Shown: positions 9,407-18,332 of the stretch, one piece after another | How the letters are laid out: the number at the start of each line of letters is the position of its first letter | How positions within the stretch are numbered: position 1 is the stretch's first letter | NCBI RefSeq assembly: GCF_003952465.1 | Contig: NZ_CP034448.1 | Location: 2,008,501 to 2,072,500 of the forward strand | Source of the DNA: Mesorhizobium sp. M1B.F.Ca.ET.045.04.1.1 | Lineage (GTDB): Bacteria > Pseudomonadota > Alphaproteobacteria > Rhizobiales > Rhizobiaceae | Direction of reading: 5' to 3' | DNA length: 64,000 nucleotides | The notes under the pieces: model-generated | The model's database searches: none | What the model was told of the DNA's origin: nothing | Seen by the model: only the letters and a program-made list of their open reading frames with translations | Made by a program: the position numbers and the translations under genes

Positions 9407-9943
9407 GTGACCGGCAAGGACGAGACCGAACTCTCCGGGCTGTTCAGGGCCGCAATCGCGGGAAATGAAAGGGCGTATGCCGACTTTCTGCACCGGATTG
9501 CCGCTCTCGTTCGCGGCTTTGTCCGGCGCAAGATCGTACAGGGCGGGGTCGACCCCGAGGATGTCGTGCAGGAAACCTTGCTGGCCATTCACGTCAAACG
9601 GCATACCTGGCGCGAGGACGCGCCGGTGCTGCCATGGGTCTATGCGATCGCCCGCTTCAAGCTGATCGACGCGTTCCGCAGGCGCGGGCGTCGGATCGAG
9701 ATCGAGATCGACGAGATCGCCGAGACTTTCGCCGAGCCGGCAGCCGAGACGGTCAGCGAGCGGGACATCGCCAGGGCCCTGGACGGCCTGCCGCCGACGC
9801 AGCGCTCGGTGGTTTCCTCGATTTCGGTCGATGGCCGCTCGATCGGCGAGACGGCGGCGAAGCTCGGCGTCAGCGAGACGGCGGTCAGGGTGTCGCTGCA
9901 TCGCGGCCTTGCCGCGATCGCCAAAAGGTTCGGACGGCAGTGA
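9407..9943 (+). CDS. RNA polymerase ECF sigma factor, SigF-like
   Basis: Alternative sigma factor of 178 residues. The region-2 core-binding and -10 recognition part is seen at about residues 18-95 (DPEDVVQETLLAIHVKR, then WVYAIARFKLIDAFRRR), and the region-4 helix-turn-helix at about 120-175 (LPPTQRSVV ... IGETAAKLGVSETAVRVSLHRG). The GTG at 9407 is chosen because GGGGGAG lies 8 bases before it; an earlier GTG at 9398 has no room for a ribosome site. The anti-sigma gene follows after one base. By analogy with the Caulobacter SigF-NrsF pair it probably answers to metal or oxidative stress; the inducer here is unknown. Confidence 0.88.
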   Translation: MTGKDETELSGLFRAAIAGNERAYADFLHRIAALVRGFVRRKIVQGGVDPEDVVQETLLAIHVKRHTWREDAPVLPWVYAIARFKLIDAFRRRGRRIEIEIDEIAETFAEPAAETVSERDIARALDGLPPTQRSVVSSISVDGRSIGETAAKLGVSETAVRVSLHRGLAAIAKRFGRQ

Positions 9944-9944
9944 C

Positions 9945-10583
9945 ATGAGAACCGAGGATCTCATCAAGGCGCTCGACGCCGATGCAAGCAGCAAGGCGAT
10001 GCCGCTGGGGCTGGCCTGGTGGGCAGCCTTCGGCGTGGCGGTGGTGGTCGCGGCGGCGGTCTTCTTCATGACGATCGGCCCGCGCCCCGACATCATGCCC
10101 GCCATGCACACGATGCGCTTCATGTCGAAGTTCGTCTTCACACTCACGCTCGCCGCCAGCGCTTTCGCGCTGATCCGCACCCTGTCGACACCCGGCGCGG
10201 CAACAAAGCGGACGATGGCGTGGATGGTCGCCGCGCCATTGCTCGTCGCGGTGGCGGTGGTCCTGGAGCTTTTCGTCGTGCCCGAGGCCGACTGGGGCAG
10301 GCGGCTCGTGGGATCCAACATGATGATCTGCATGAGCTTCATTCCGCTGATCGGCATCGGCCCCCTGGCGATCTTCCTCGGCATGCTGCGCTACGGCGCG
10401 CCGACGCGACCGGTGCTGGCCGGCGCGGTCGCGGGCCTTTTGGCGGGCGGATTGGCGGCGACCTTCTATGCCGCGCATTGCTTCGACGATTCGCCGCTGT
10501 TCGTCGCCACCTGGTACACGATCGCCATCGCCTTCCTGACCGCGCTCGGCGCGCTTGGCGGGCGGCTATTCGTGCGCTGGTAG
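9945..10583 (+). CDS. nrsF: NrsF (DUF1109) membrane anti-sigma factor
   Basis: Integral inner-membrane protein of 212 residues with six apparent spans after a short cytoplasmic N-terminus (MRTEDLIKALDADA), the layout of DUF1109/NrsF proteins that hold an ECF sigma factor at the membrane. Two cysteines, C129 and C179, lie at almost the positions (131 and 181) shown to be needed for signal response in Caulobacter NrsF, so the sensing mechanism is probably kept. It begins one base after the sigma-gene stop, indicating coupled translation. No target operon with the same promoter is evident nearby, although I did not search every position. Confidence 0.85.
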   Translation: MRTEDLIKALDADASSKAMPLGLAWWAAFGVAVVVAAAVFFMTIGPRPDIMPAMHTMRFMSKFVFTLTLAASAFALIRTLSTPGAATKRTMAWMVAAPLLVAVAVVLELFVVPEADWGRRLVGSNMMICMSFIPLIGIGPLAIFLGMLRYGAPTRPVLAGAVAGLLAGGLAATFYAAHCFDDSPLFVATWYTIAIAFLTALGALGGRLFVRW

Positions 10584-10683
10584 GATTGCACACCGATCCT
10601 TAATCATGCCGGCAATTGTTTGCCGGTTAGCGGAGCGGCCGGTCTCCCATGCAACCATTCCTTAAAATCGATCCGCCAGGGTT

Positions 10684-12678
10684 GTGGCAACGCGCAGTTG
10701 CGCATGGGGTGGATCGCATTTGACGTGGTTGGGTTTGAAAGCTCCGCGGGCCAGCGAGCGCGCGGTGCTGGTCTTGATGACAGCCGGCATCGTTGCCGTG
10801 GCCGCATCGATTCTGTCGCCGAGCTTTCAGCTTAGCGCCGAGGCGCTCAGGCTCTGCCTGCAGCTGTCGATTGCCGCGATCGGAGCGTCGCTTTTCCTTT
10901 TCGCGCTGTTCATTCGCCGGATCGCCGGCGACCACCGGCAAATCGCCGAAAGCGAGCAGCGCTTCCGCCGCGCGATGGAGGATTCAGCGATCGGCGTCGC
11001 TATCGTCGGTCTCGACGGTCGCATCGTGCAGACCAATCCCGCCTTCGCCGCCATGCTCGGCTACAGCCGCGCGGAAATCGAGGCGCTGACTTTTTTCCAG
11101 ATCACGCATCCGGACGATCAGCAGCTCGGCCGCGAGACGATGGTTGCGCTGAAGGAGGGAAAGATCGATTCCTTCCATTTCGAGAAGCGCTACCTCAAGA
11201 AGGACGGCACTCCGGTCTGGGCGCAGCTTGCCGGCTCCGTCATCCGCGAAGAGGGGACCGGCAGGCCACTCTATCTCGTGTCGCAGATCGAGGACATCGA
11301 TGCGCGCAAGCAGGCCGAAGCGCGCATCGCCGAAGCGGAGACCCGCTGGAACTTCGCGCTGACCAGCGCCGGACAAGGCGTCTGGAGCCTCGACATGCGC
11401 AAGGGCGGCACGACCTATTCCGAAACCTGGGTGAGGATGCTTGGTTATGACGACGGCGAGCTCGACGGTGATCCCGACCGCTGGCTGACGATGATCCACC
11501 CGGACGACCGCGAGCGCGTCGCCGAGGCAGACCGGGCGCATCTTGCCGATGAGACTGCCTTCTTCGAGGCCGAGTTCCGGATGCGCCACAAGGACGGTCA
11601 TTGGGTGTGGATCCTGGACCGCGGCAAGGCGATCGAGCGCGACGGCGAAGGCCGGCTGATCCGCGCCATCGGCAGCCTGACCGACATCACCGAGCGCAAG
11701 GAAGCGGAAGAACGTCTCAAGGTTTCGGCGGCCATGCTGGCCGACGAGAAGGAGCGGCTCAGGGTGACGCTGCAGTCGATCGGCGATGCGGTTATCTGCA
11801 CCGACGCCGCCAACCGCATCACCTTCATGAACCCGGTCGCCGAAAAGCTGACCGGCGTTGCCGCCGGCGAGGCACTGGGCAAGGCGCTCAGCCATGTCTA
11901 TTGGGCGGTCGACGAGGAAACCGGGCAGAGGATCGGCCTGACGCGTCCCTCGGCCGGCGACCGTCAACATTGCGACCAGAACACACGTGCCGTTCTCGTC
12001 CGGCGCGACGACACGCGCTGCAGCATCCGGCAGGTGGTGTCGCCAATCATGAACGATCGCAACGAGTTCTGCGGACTCGTCATCGTCTTCCAGGATTTCA
12101 CCGATGCGCGCGCCCTGCAGCGCCAGCTGGCCTATGCCGCGGCCCACGACGCGCTGACCGGGCTCGCCAACCGTTCGAGCTTCATCCGCACGATGGAGAA
12201 GCTGGTCGATCAGTGCCGTCTCAACGGCGGCGAGCACCAGTTCATGTTCGTCGACCTCGATCATTTCAAGGCGGTCAACGACACCGGCGGTCACGCCGCG
12301 GGCGATGCGCTGCTCAAGCGCGTCGCCGACGCCATCCGCAACGTGCTTGGGCCGGAAGATATCGTTGCCCGCCTCGGTGGCGACGAGTTTGCCGTCATCC
12401 TGAAAGCCAGCGCGTCGGCACCGGCGGCAATCGCGGCGCGCTCCGTCATCGACGCCATCCGCAACCTGAACTTCGTCTGGGACGGCCGCCCGCATTCGAT
12501 CGGCGCCAGCATCGGGCTCGCGGCGATCCGCGCCGGCTGCGGCGAAGTGGATGAGATCATCGCCCGGGCGGACGCCGCCTGCTATGCCGCCAAGGCGGCC
12601 GGACGCGGTTGCGTTTCGGCAGCACCCGACGAAGCCCCGAGGGAAGGGGCGTCTCTACCGCTTGCCGCGGCATCCTGA
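10684..12678 (+). CDS. membrane PAS-GGDEF diguanylate cyclase
   Basis: Probable cyclic-di-GMP synthase of up to 664 residues. Two membrane spans (about 27-45 and 57-79) are followed by three PAS/PAC modules (roughly 90-205, 215-345 and 355-475) and a GGDEF domain (about 480-645) with the intact active-site GGDEF at 565-569. The product-inhibition site RxxD five residues before it is absent (GPED instead), so feedback inhibition through the canonical I-site is unlikely. No EAL domain follows. The start is uncertain: GTG at 10684 gives the longest form, but TTG at 10720 has a better ribosome site (GGGGTGGA). Signal and target are unknown. Confidence 0.87.
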   Translation: MATRSCAWGGSHLTWLGLKAPRASERAVLVLMTAGIVAVAASILSPSFQLSAEALRLCLQLSIAAIGASLFLFALFIRRIAGDHRQIAESEQRFRRAMEDSAIGVAIVGLDGRIVQTNPAFAAMLGYSRAEIEALTFFQITHPDDQQLGRETMVALKEGKIDSFHFEKRYLKKDGTPVWAQLAGSVIREEGTGRPLYLVSQIEDIDARKQAEARIAEAETRWNFALTSAGQGVWSLDMRKGGTTYSETWVRMLGYDDGELDGDPDRWLTMIHPDDRERVAEADRAHLADETAFFEAEFRMRHKDGHWVWILDRGKAIERDGEGRLIRAIGSLTDITERKEAEERLKVSAAMLADEKERLRVTLQSIGDAVICTDAANRITFMNPVAEKLTGVAAGEALGKALSHVYWAVDEETGQRIGLTRPSAGDRQHCDQNTRAVLVRRDDTRCSIRQVVSPIMNDRNEFCGLVIVFQDFTDARALQRQLAYAAAHDALTGLANRSSFIRTMEKLVDQCRLNGGEHQFMFVDLDHFKAVNDTGGHAAGDALLKRVADAIRNVLGPEDIVARLGGDEFAVILKASASAPAAIAARSVIDAIRNLNFVWDGRPHSIGASIGLAAIRAGCGEVDEIIARADAACYAAKAAGRGCVSAAPDEAPREGASLPLAAAS

Positions 12679-12706
12679 GCGCCGGAAAGCGCTCAATCGA
12701 CGAGGA

Positions 12707-13585
12707 TCAGCGCGTCGGCACCGGATGGTCGCCGCGATAGTCGTAGAAGCCGCGTCCGGTCTTGCGACCCAGCCAGCCGGCCTCGACATATTTCACCAAA
12801 AGCGGGCAGGGGCGGTACTTCGAGTCCGACAGCCCCTCATGCAGCACCTGCATAATCGACAGGCAGGTGTCGAGGCCGATGAAGTCGGCGAGCTGCAGCG
12901 GTCCCATCGGATGATTGGCGCCGAGCCGCATGGCGGTGTCGATGGCGTCGACCGTGCCGACGCCCTCATAGAGCGTGTAGATCGCCTCGTTGATCATCGG
13001 CAGCAGGATGCGGTTGACGATGAAGGCCGGGAAATCCTCGGAGACGGTGATCGTCTTGTCGAGGTGGTTGACGAAGGCCTTGGCTGCTTCGAAGGTCTTG
13101 TCCTCGGTGGCGATGCCTCGCACCAGCTCGACCAGCTTCATCACCGGCACCGGGTTCATGAAATGTATGCCGATGAAGCGCTCCGGCCGGTCGGTCTGGG
13201 CGGCGAGCCGCGTGATCGAAATCGACGAGGTATTGGTCGCCAGAATCGCTTCCGGATTGAGCTGTGGGCAGAGCTGGGCATAGATCTTGCGCTTGACCGT
13301 TTCGTCCTCGGTCGCCGCCTCGATCACGAGGTCGGCGGCGGCGAGATCAGCCATGGTGGATGCCGACGAGATGCGTGCCATCGCTTCGTTGCGCGCCTTC
13401 TCCTCGAGCTTCCCTGAACCGACCTGGCGAGCCATGTTGCCGCTGACAGTGGCGATGCCCTTCTCGATGCGGTCGGACGAGACGTCGTGGATCAGGACCT
13501 TGTAGCCGGCCAGCGCCGAGACATGGGCGATACCGCCACCCATTTGACCCGCGCCGACAATGCCGATCGTCTCGATCTTGCTCAT
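12707..13585 (-). CDS. 3-hydroxybutyryl-CoA dehydrogenase
   Basis: NAD(P)-linked oxidoreductase interconverting 3-hydroxybutyryl-CoA and acetoacetyl-CoA, 292 residues. The Rossmann motif GAGQMG (11-16) opens the fold and the catalytic set H141, N144 and E153 is present in the IGIHFMNPVPVMKLVE block. Downstream of the electron-transfer flavoprotein genes on the same strand, it fits fatty-acid, butyrate or polyhydroxybutyrate metabolism. The gap to etfA is 216 bases and holds a likely terminator and a palindromic repeat, so it is probably transcribed on its own. Confidence 0.93.
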   Translation of the reverse strand: MSKIETIGIVGAGQMGGGIAHVSALAGYKVLIHDVSSDRIEKGIATVSGNMARQVGSGKLEEKARNEAMARISSASTMADLAAADLVIEAATEDETVKRKIYAQLCPQLNPEAILATNTSSISITRLAAQTDRPERFIGIHFMNPVPVMKLVELVRGIATEDKTFEAAKAFVNHLDKTITVSEDFPAFIVNRILLPMINEAIYTLYEGVGTVDAIDTAMRLGANHPMGPLQLADFIGLDTCLSIMQVLHEGLSDSKYRPCPLLVKYVEAGWLGRKTGRGFYDYRGDHPVPTR

Positions 13586-13650
13586 TTACCCCAATCCCGT
13601 CTGGAGCTTTTCCGCTTCCCCGAAGCGAGAAAACGCTCCTATCTCTTGTT

Positions 13651-13700
13651 TCGCGCAATTCCGGATGGAAAACCGCTACGCACTTTCCCTGGAATTGCTT
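13651..13700. repeat. intergenic palindrome, family A, copy 1
   Basis: Arms CAATTCC (13656-13662) and GGAATTG (13691-13697) frame a conserved centre GGAAAACCGCTACGCACTTT. Three further copies occur in this window (37.8, 40.5 and 62.2 kb), always between genes. It resembles the short palindromic repeats scattered through Mesorhizobium genomes. Confidence 0.85.
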
Positions 13701-13732
13701 TCAAGCCTTAGCAGCCTGCTTTTTGTGCAGCG

Positions 13733-13775
13733 CAAACTAAAAGGGCGGGGAGACTTCGTCTACCCCACCCTTCGG
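13733..13775 (-). terminator. terminator downstream of etfBA
   Basis: Bases 13741-13754 (AAGGGCGGGGAGAC) pair with 13758-13772 with one bulge and one G-U pair. On the minus strand the stem is followed by CCTTTTAGTTTG, a moderate T-tract, placed about 30 bases after the etfA stop. Confidence 0.6.
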
Positions 13776-13801
13776 ATTTTAATATGCCTGAGCGGAAGGC
13801 G

Positions 13802-14731
13802 TCAAAGCGCCTTTTGCAGTTCCGGCAGGATGACGAAGAGATCGCCGACGAGGCCGTAGTCGGCGACCTGGAAGATCGGCGCTTCCTCGTCCTTGTTGAT
13901 GGCGACGATGACCTTCGAATCCTTCATGCCGGCGAGATGCTGGATGGCGCCGGAAATGCCGACGGCGATGTAGAGGTCGGGGGCGACCACCTTGCCGGTC
14001 TGGCCCACCTGCCAGTCGTTGGGGGCGTAGCCTGCATCAACCGCGGCGCGCGAGGCGCCAACAGCGGCGCCAAGCTTGTCGGCGACGGGCAGGATCACTT
14101 CCTGGAACTTCTCCGAGGAGCCGAGCGCGCGGCCGCCCGAGATGATGATCTTGGCCGAGGTCAGCTCCGGACGATCGGTTTCGGAGAGCTTGTTCTCGAC
14201 GAAGGAGGAGAGGCCGGGGTTGGCGGCGGCGCCGACCGTCTCGACCGCAGCCGAGCCACCCTCGGGCGCGGCCTGGAAAGAGGCGGTGCGGACCGTGATA
14301 ACCTTCTTGGCGTCGGTCGACTGCACGGTCTGGATGGCGTTGCCGGCATAGATCGGCCGCTTGAAGGTGTCGGGCGAGACCACCTCGATGATCTCGGACA
14401 CCTGGGCGACGTCGAGCAAGGCGGCCGCGCGCGGCGCGACATTCTTGCCGACCGACGTGGCCGGCGCGACGATGGCGTCATAGGAGCCTGCCAGCGAGAC
14501 GACGAGCGCCGCCGTCGGTTCGGCGAGACGCTCCGAAAGCTCGTCGGCCTCGGCGAGCAGCACCTTGCGCACGCCCTTCAGTTTCGACGCGGCGTCGGCA
14601 GCAGCCTTGGCGCCCTTGCCGGCGACCAGCACGTCGACATCCGAGCCGATCTGGAGGGCCGCCGACAGCGCCTTGGCGGTCTGGTCGGAAAGGCTCGCGT
14701 TGTCGTGTTCGGCGATGAGGAGAATTGCCAT
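13802..14731 (-). CDS. etfA: electron transfer flavoprotein alpha subunit
   Basis: Large, FAD-binding subunit of the ETF heterodimer, 309 residues. ETF takes electrons from acyl-CoA and related dehydrogenases to ETF-ubiquinone oxidoreductase. The FAD region is in the C-terminal half: [31 protein letters not shown] and the final [16 protein letters not shown]. etfB lies 22 bases upstream with a shared message. The pair is a core metabolic unit; nothing unusual is seen. Confidence 0.96.
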   Translation of the reverse strand: MAILLIAEHDNASLSDQTAKALSAALQIGSDVDVLVAGKGAKAAADAASKLKGVRKVLLAEADELSERLAEPTAALVVSLAGSYDAIVAPATSVGKNVAPRAAALLDVAQVSEIIEVVSPDTFKRPIYAGNAIQTVQSTDAKKVITVRTASFQAAPEGGSAAVETVGAAANPGLSSFVENKLSETDRPELTSAKIIISGGRALGSSEKFQEVILPVADKLGAAVGASRAAVDAGYAPNDWQVGQTGKVVAPDLYIAVGISGAIQHLAGMKDSKVIVAINKDEEAPIFQVADYGLVGDLFVILPELQKAL

Positions 14732-14753
14732 TTTCTGTTCCTTTCCTGACCGC

Positions 14754-15503
14754 TCAGAGCACGCCGGCTTCGTTCTTGAGCTTCTCGACCAGCTCGGCGA
14801 CGCTCTTGACCTTGACGCCCGCCTTGCGGCCGCCCGGCTCCTCGGTCTTGATCACCTTGAGGCGCGGCTTGACGTCGGCGCCGTAGTCGGCCGGGCTCTT
14901 CTCGTCGAGCGGCTTCTTCTTGGCCTTCATGATGTTGGGCAGCGAGGCATAGCGCGGCTGGTTGAGGCGAAGGTCGGCGGTCACGATCGCCGGCATCTTC
15001 AGCTCGACGGTCTGCAGGCCGCCGTCGACTTCGCGCGTCACCTTGGCATGATCGCCGGCGAGCTCCACCTTGGAGGCGAAGGTGCCCTGAGCCCAGCCCA
15101 GCAGCGCCGCCAGCATCTGGCCGGTCTGATTGCTGTCGTCGTCGATCGCCTGCTTGCCGAGGATGACGAGGCCCGGCTTCTCGGCCTCGACCACGCCCTT
15201 CAGCACCTTGGCGACGCCGAGCGGCTCGGTCTGCTCGTCGGTCTTGACTAGGATGGCGCGATCGGCGCCCATGGCGAGAGCGGTGCGGAGCGTTTCCTGC
15301 GCCTGCTGCGGGCCGATCGACACGACGATGATCTCCTCGGCCTTGCCGGCTTCCTTGATCCGGATCGCTTCCTCGACCGCGATCTCGTCGAACGGGTTCA
15401 TCGCCATCTTGACGTTGGCGAGCTCGACGCCCAGCCCGTCGGCCTTGACCCGGACCTTGACGTTCGCATCCACAACCCGCTTCACGGGCACAAGGATCTT
15501 CAT
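14754..15503 (-). CDS. etfB: electron transfer flavoprotein beta subunit
   Basis: Small, AMP-binding subunit of ETF, 249 residues. The start at 15503 ([10 protein letters not shown]) is chosen because AGGAG lies just before it and the family begins with this sequence; the open frame runs a further 36 codons upstream without homology. The ETF beta signature is visible in the region [19 protein letters not shown], and the AMP-binding region in the preceding [13 protein letters not shown]. It heads the etfB-etfA unit. Confidence 0.96.
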   Translation of the reverse strand: MKILVPVKRVVDANVKVRVKADGLGVELANVKMAMNPFDEIAVEEAIRIKEAGKAEEIIVVSIGPQQAQETLRTALAMGADRAILVKTDEQTEPLGVAKVLKGVVEAEKPGLVILGKQAIDDDSNQTGQMLAALLGWAQGTFASKVELAGDHAKVTREVDGGLQTVELKMPAIVTADLRLNQPRYASLPNIMKAKKKPLDEKSPADYGADVKPRLKVIKTEEPGGRKAGVKVKSVAELVEKLKNEAGVL

Positions 15504-15640
15504 TTTCCTGTCACCTCTCCTGAGATAGTCGGGCGCGCTATAGCAGTGTGCGCCTTGCCAGAGTTGTCGAAAGCCGACATTCCGGGCGGAATTCTGGCCT
15601 TCAACCGCCAAGAACCTGTTCCACCCCGATCTTTCGTTTG

Positions 15641-15685
15641 AGCACGATCTTTTCCGAAAACCGGTTCCCGCTTTTCGGGATCAGC
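15641..15685. repeat. intergenic palindrome, family C
   Basis: GATCTTTTCCGAAAA (15646-15660) faces TTTTCGGGATC (15672-15682) around CCGGTTCCCGC. This design (AAAACCGGTTCCC... centre) is a frequent rhizobial intergenic element. It lies in the 249-base gap between etfB and the rhomboid gene. Confidence 0.75.
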
Positions 15686-15752
15686 CCCGGGGTGGCGTTT
15701 CCGTAGTGGCGGCAATCCGGCGCGTCAATATGCGTGACGCATTCAAATCGGT

Positions 15753-16562
15753 TCAGTCCTGAGGCGACGCAGCCCCGCGGCCCCATTGCGGCGCGGACTG
15801 CGCCGGGGGCTCCGGCGTTGCCCCGGGCTCAATCGGAACGGGCACCTGCTGGACATTCGGCGTAGGGCCCGGCTCGCCGTCGGCACCGGCAAGCAGCGGC
15901 ACGCCGCGGCTGCGCAGCACCAGAACGAGAACCGCGCCGGCAATGATGCCGCCGATATGGCAGGCCCACGAGACCTGGTCCTCGCCGCCCGCGGCAAACA
16001 TCACGATCTGGAACAGGATCCAGAGGATGAGCGGGATGAAGGCAGGAATGCGCAGAGGGATGCGGGCGAAGGCCAGCACCCAGACCTTAACCCTGGGATA
16101 GAGGATCAGGTAGGCCGCGACCACGCCGGCGATGGCGCCGGAGGCGCCGATCAGCGGCACCTGCGAATCCCAGCCAACCAACCCTTGAACGAAAGCACCC
16201 GCCGCCGCGCAGGCGAGGTAGAAGATCAGGTAGCGGATATGGCCGAGCGCGTCCTCGACATTGTCCCCGAACACCCACAGGAACAGCATGTTGCCGCCGA
16301 GGTGGAAGATGTCGGCATGCAGGAAGGAATAGGTGAGATAGCTGAGGCTCTCGGGAATGACGACGAATTCGGGCGACAACTCGACCTTGTCGTGGACGAC
16401 CGAAGGGATGAAGCCGAGGCCGAGCACCGCGGCATTGTTGAAGTTCTCGCCGCCAAGCGTGGTCGCGAGATAGACCAGGGCGTTCGCCGCGATCAGGCCG
16501 ATCGTCACATATTGCAGGCGGATGTGGCGCAGCCTGTTGGTGTCATAGAGCGGGATAAACAT
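15753..16562 (-). CDS. rhomboid family intramembrane serine protease
   Basis: Polytopic membrane protease, 269 residues, with about six spans. Catalytic Ser141 sits in GASGAIAG and its partner His202 in ACHIGG; the oxyanion-side H87-x3-N91 is also present (HLGGNM). The start at 16562 has GGGAGG 5-6 bases upstream. After the last span a proline-rich, probably disordered tail of about 50 residues extends outward or into the cytoplasm. Its substrate is unknown. It lies 25 bases after the adenosyltransferase gene and probably shares its message. Confidence 0.92.
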   Translation of the reverse strand: MFIPLYDTNRLRHIRLQYVTIGLIAANALVYLATTLGGENFNNAAVLGLGFIPSVVHDKVELSPEFVVIPESLSYLTYSFLHADIFHLGGNMLFLWVFGDNVEDALGHIRYLIFYLACAAAGAFVQGLVGWDSQVPLIGASGAIAGVVAAYLILYPRVKVWVLAFARIPLRIPAFIPLILWILFQIVMFAAGGEDQVSWACHIGGIIAGAVLVLVLRSRGVPLLAGADGEPGPTPNVQQVPVPIEPGATPEPPAQSAPQWGRGAASPQD

Positions 16563-16587
16563 CGGATCCTCCCGCCATACCCGATTG

Positions 16588-17169
16588 TCAGCGGTTCTTG
16601 CCGGGAACCCATAGCACGTCGGCATTTCCGTTGTCATTGACCGCACGCGCGGCGACGAAAAGGAAGTCCGAGACCCGGTTGATGTATTTCAGCGCCTCGC
16701 GGTTGACGTGCTCGGCAGGATGCTGCGCCAGCGCCACCATGACGCGTTCGGCGCGCCGCGCCACCGTGCGCGCCAGATGCAGGGCGGCCGCCGCCGGCGT
16801 GCCGCCATTCAGCACGAAGGACTTCAGCGGCTGCAGCTGCTTGTTGAGAAGATCGATGTCCTTTTCGACGCGCTCGGTCTGCGCGGCAACGATGCGCAGC
16901 GGCTCGTAGTCGAGCGGCTTGCCTTCGTCCGGCACCGCAAGATCGGCGCCGAGGTCGAAAAGGTCGTTCTGGATGCGCGACAGCATGACGTCGATCGCCG
17001 GATGATCCTTTCCGGTGTGGAGGCGCGCCATGCCGATGCAAGCATTGGCCTCGTCGACCGTGCCGTAGGCTTCGACGCGCAGATCGGATTTCAGCCGCCG
17101 CTCGCCGCTGCCGAGACCGGTGGTGCCGTCGTCACCGGTGCGGGTGTAGATCTTGTTGAGCTTGACCAC
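16588..17169 (-). CDS. cob(I)alamin adenosyltransferase, PduO-type
   Basis: ATP:cob(I)alamin adenosyltransferase, 193 residues, which makes adenosylcobalamin. The N-terminal ATP-binding motif TRTGDDGTTGLGSGER (9-24) and the later block RTVARRAERVM with NRVSDFLFVAAR are diagnostic of the PduO family of helical-bundle trimers. Its neighbours (etf genes, rhomboid, HIG1-like protein) recur together in Rhizobiales. It starts 23 bases after the HIG1-like gene. Confidence 0.95.
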   Translation of the reverse strand: MVKLNKIYTRTGDDGTTGLGSGERRLKSDLRVEAYGTVDEANACIGMARLHTGKDHPAIDVMLSRIQNDLFDLGADLAVPDEGKPLDYEPLRIVAAQTERVEKDIDLLNKQLQPLKSFVLNGGTPAAAALHLARTVARRAERVMVALAQHPAEHVNREALKYINRVSDFLFVAARAVNDNGNADVLWVPGKNR

Positions 17170-17192
17170 GCCTTACCTCCTTGCGGCGAACG

Positions 17193-17384
17193 TCACTTGC
17201 GAGTGAACCAGACGGCCAGCAGGATCAGCGCCAGGGCCACGGCCTGCAGCAGAACGCGCGCCTGCATCAGCTTGTTGGAGGTCACGCCGGAGCCGCCTCG
17301 CATCATGTTGACGAGACCGCGGATCAGCACGACGACGACGGCGGCCATGACGACCAGGGCGAGGATTTTGAAGGTGGTTGCCAT
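17193..17384 (-). CDS. HIG1-like twin transmembrane protein
   Basis: Small membrane protein of 63 residues with two spans (about 7-24 and 41-59) joined by the loop NMMRGGSGVTSNKLMQARV. The R-x-x-V-L-L-Q-A pattern entering span two is typical of the hypoxia-induced HIG1 domain, whose members modulate cytochrome oxidase in mitochondria and some alphaproteobacteria. It precedes the adenosyltransferase on the same strand. Function here is inferred only from domain likeness. Confidence 0.8.
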   Translation of the reverse strand: MATTFKILALVVMAAVVVVLIRGLVNMMRGGSGVTSNKLMQARVLLQAVALALILLAVWFTRK

Positions 17385-17407
17385 GGGCTGGCTCCGGTTC
17401 GGTTTCG

Positions 17408-18274
17408 TTACGCGCGCCTGGCGAGCACGCGGTAGAGCGCTGATGCCGGCAGGATGCGCTTGAGCATCACGCCGATTCTGGCCGGCACCGTTACCACATA
17501 GTGCGGGCGCGGGCGCTGTGACAGAAGCGCGTGGCGCAAGGCAACATGGACAACTTCCGGTCCGGGCTTCAGCCGCGAGACGCTGCCGCCAGCCTGCAGC
17601 CGCGCAAGCTGCGCCTTATAGTCGGCGCGGTGCACGGAGTTCTCGATGTCGATATTCTTCAGGAACCAGGCAAGGCCGTTGCTGGCGATCTTCGAGGTCA
17701 CCGGCCCAGGCTCGATCAGCGAAAGCTGGATGCCGCTGCCTTCGAGTTCCTGGCGCATGCACAGCATAAGGCCTTCGATGGCGTGTTTGGACGCCGAATA
17801 GGCGCCGCGAAAGCGGACCGGGGCAAGGCCCAGGATCGAGGAGCAGTGGACGAGACGGCCGTGACCCTGGCTGCGCATGACCGGCACGACGCGCCGCGTC
17901 AGGTCGTGCCAGCCGAAGAAATTGGCCTCGAACTGCTCGCGCAGCGCCTCGACTGGCAGGTCCTCGACGGCGCCGGGCTGCGCGTAGGCGCCGTTGTTGA
18001 ACAGCGCATCGAGTTTGCCCTCGGTGCGCTCCAAGACCGCGTCGACCAGGGCGGCAATCGACTCCGGCTCACGATAGTCGAGATAGAAGGCCTCGATACC
18101 GTCGGCCTCGAGAGCCTCGATGTCGGTCGGCTTGCGTGCCGTGGCGAATACGCGCCAGCCTTCCGCCTTCAATGCCCGCGCGCAATAGGCGCCTATGCCG
18201 GAGGAGGCGCCGGTGACGATAATGGTGCGCAACTCTTTGGCGGTGGGAATCGCGGTTTGACCTGGGGTTGCCAT
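17408..18274 (-). CDS. short-chain dehydrogenase/reductase
   Basis: Classical SDR of 288 residues: cofactor motif TGASSGIG (21-28), structural NNGA (93-96), and catalytic Ser145/146, Tyr159 and Lys163 in GAYSASKHA. The arginine/lysine pattern after the glycine motif (FATARKPTD) suggests NADP preference. The ATG at 18274 is preferred to a TTG three codons earlier. Substrate is unknown. It diverges from the YihY gene across a 58-base gap. Confidence 0.9.
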   Translation of the reverse strand: MATPGQTAIPTAKELRTIIVTGASSGIGAYCARALKAEGWRVFATARKPTDIEALEADGIEAFYLDYREPESIAALVDAVLERTEGKLDALFNNGAYAQPGAVEDLPVEALREQFEANFFGWHDLTRRVVPVMRSQGHGRLVHCSSILGLAPVRFRGAYSASKHAIEGLMLCMRQELEGSGIQLSLIEPGPVTSKIASNGLAWFLKNIDIENSVHRADYKAQLARLQAGGSVSRLKPGPEVVHVALRHALLSQRPRPHYVVTVPARIGVMLKRILPASALYRVLARRA

Positions 18275-18332
18275 TTGCCGCAATCACTTCCCATATTCGC
18301 GGCGTCGACACAATCGAGCGGAGCGCGGGTCC

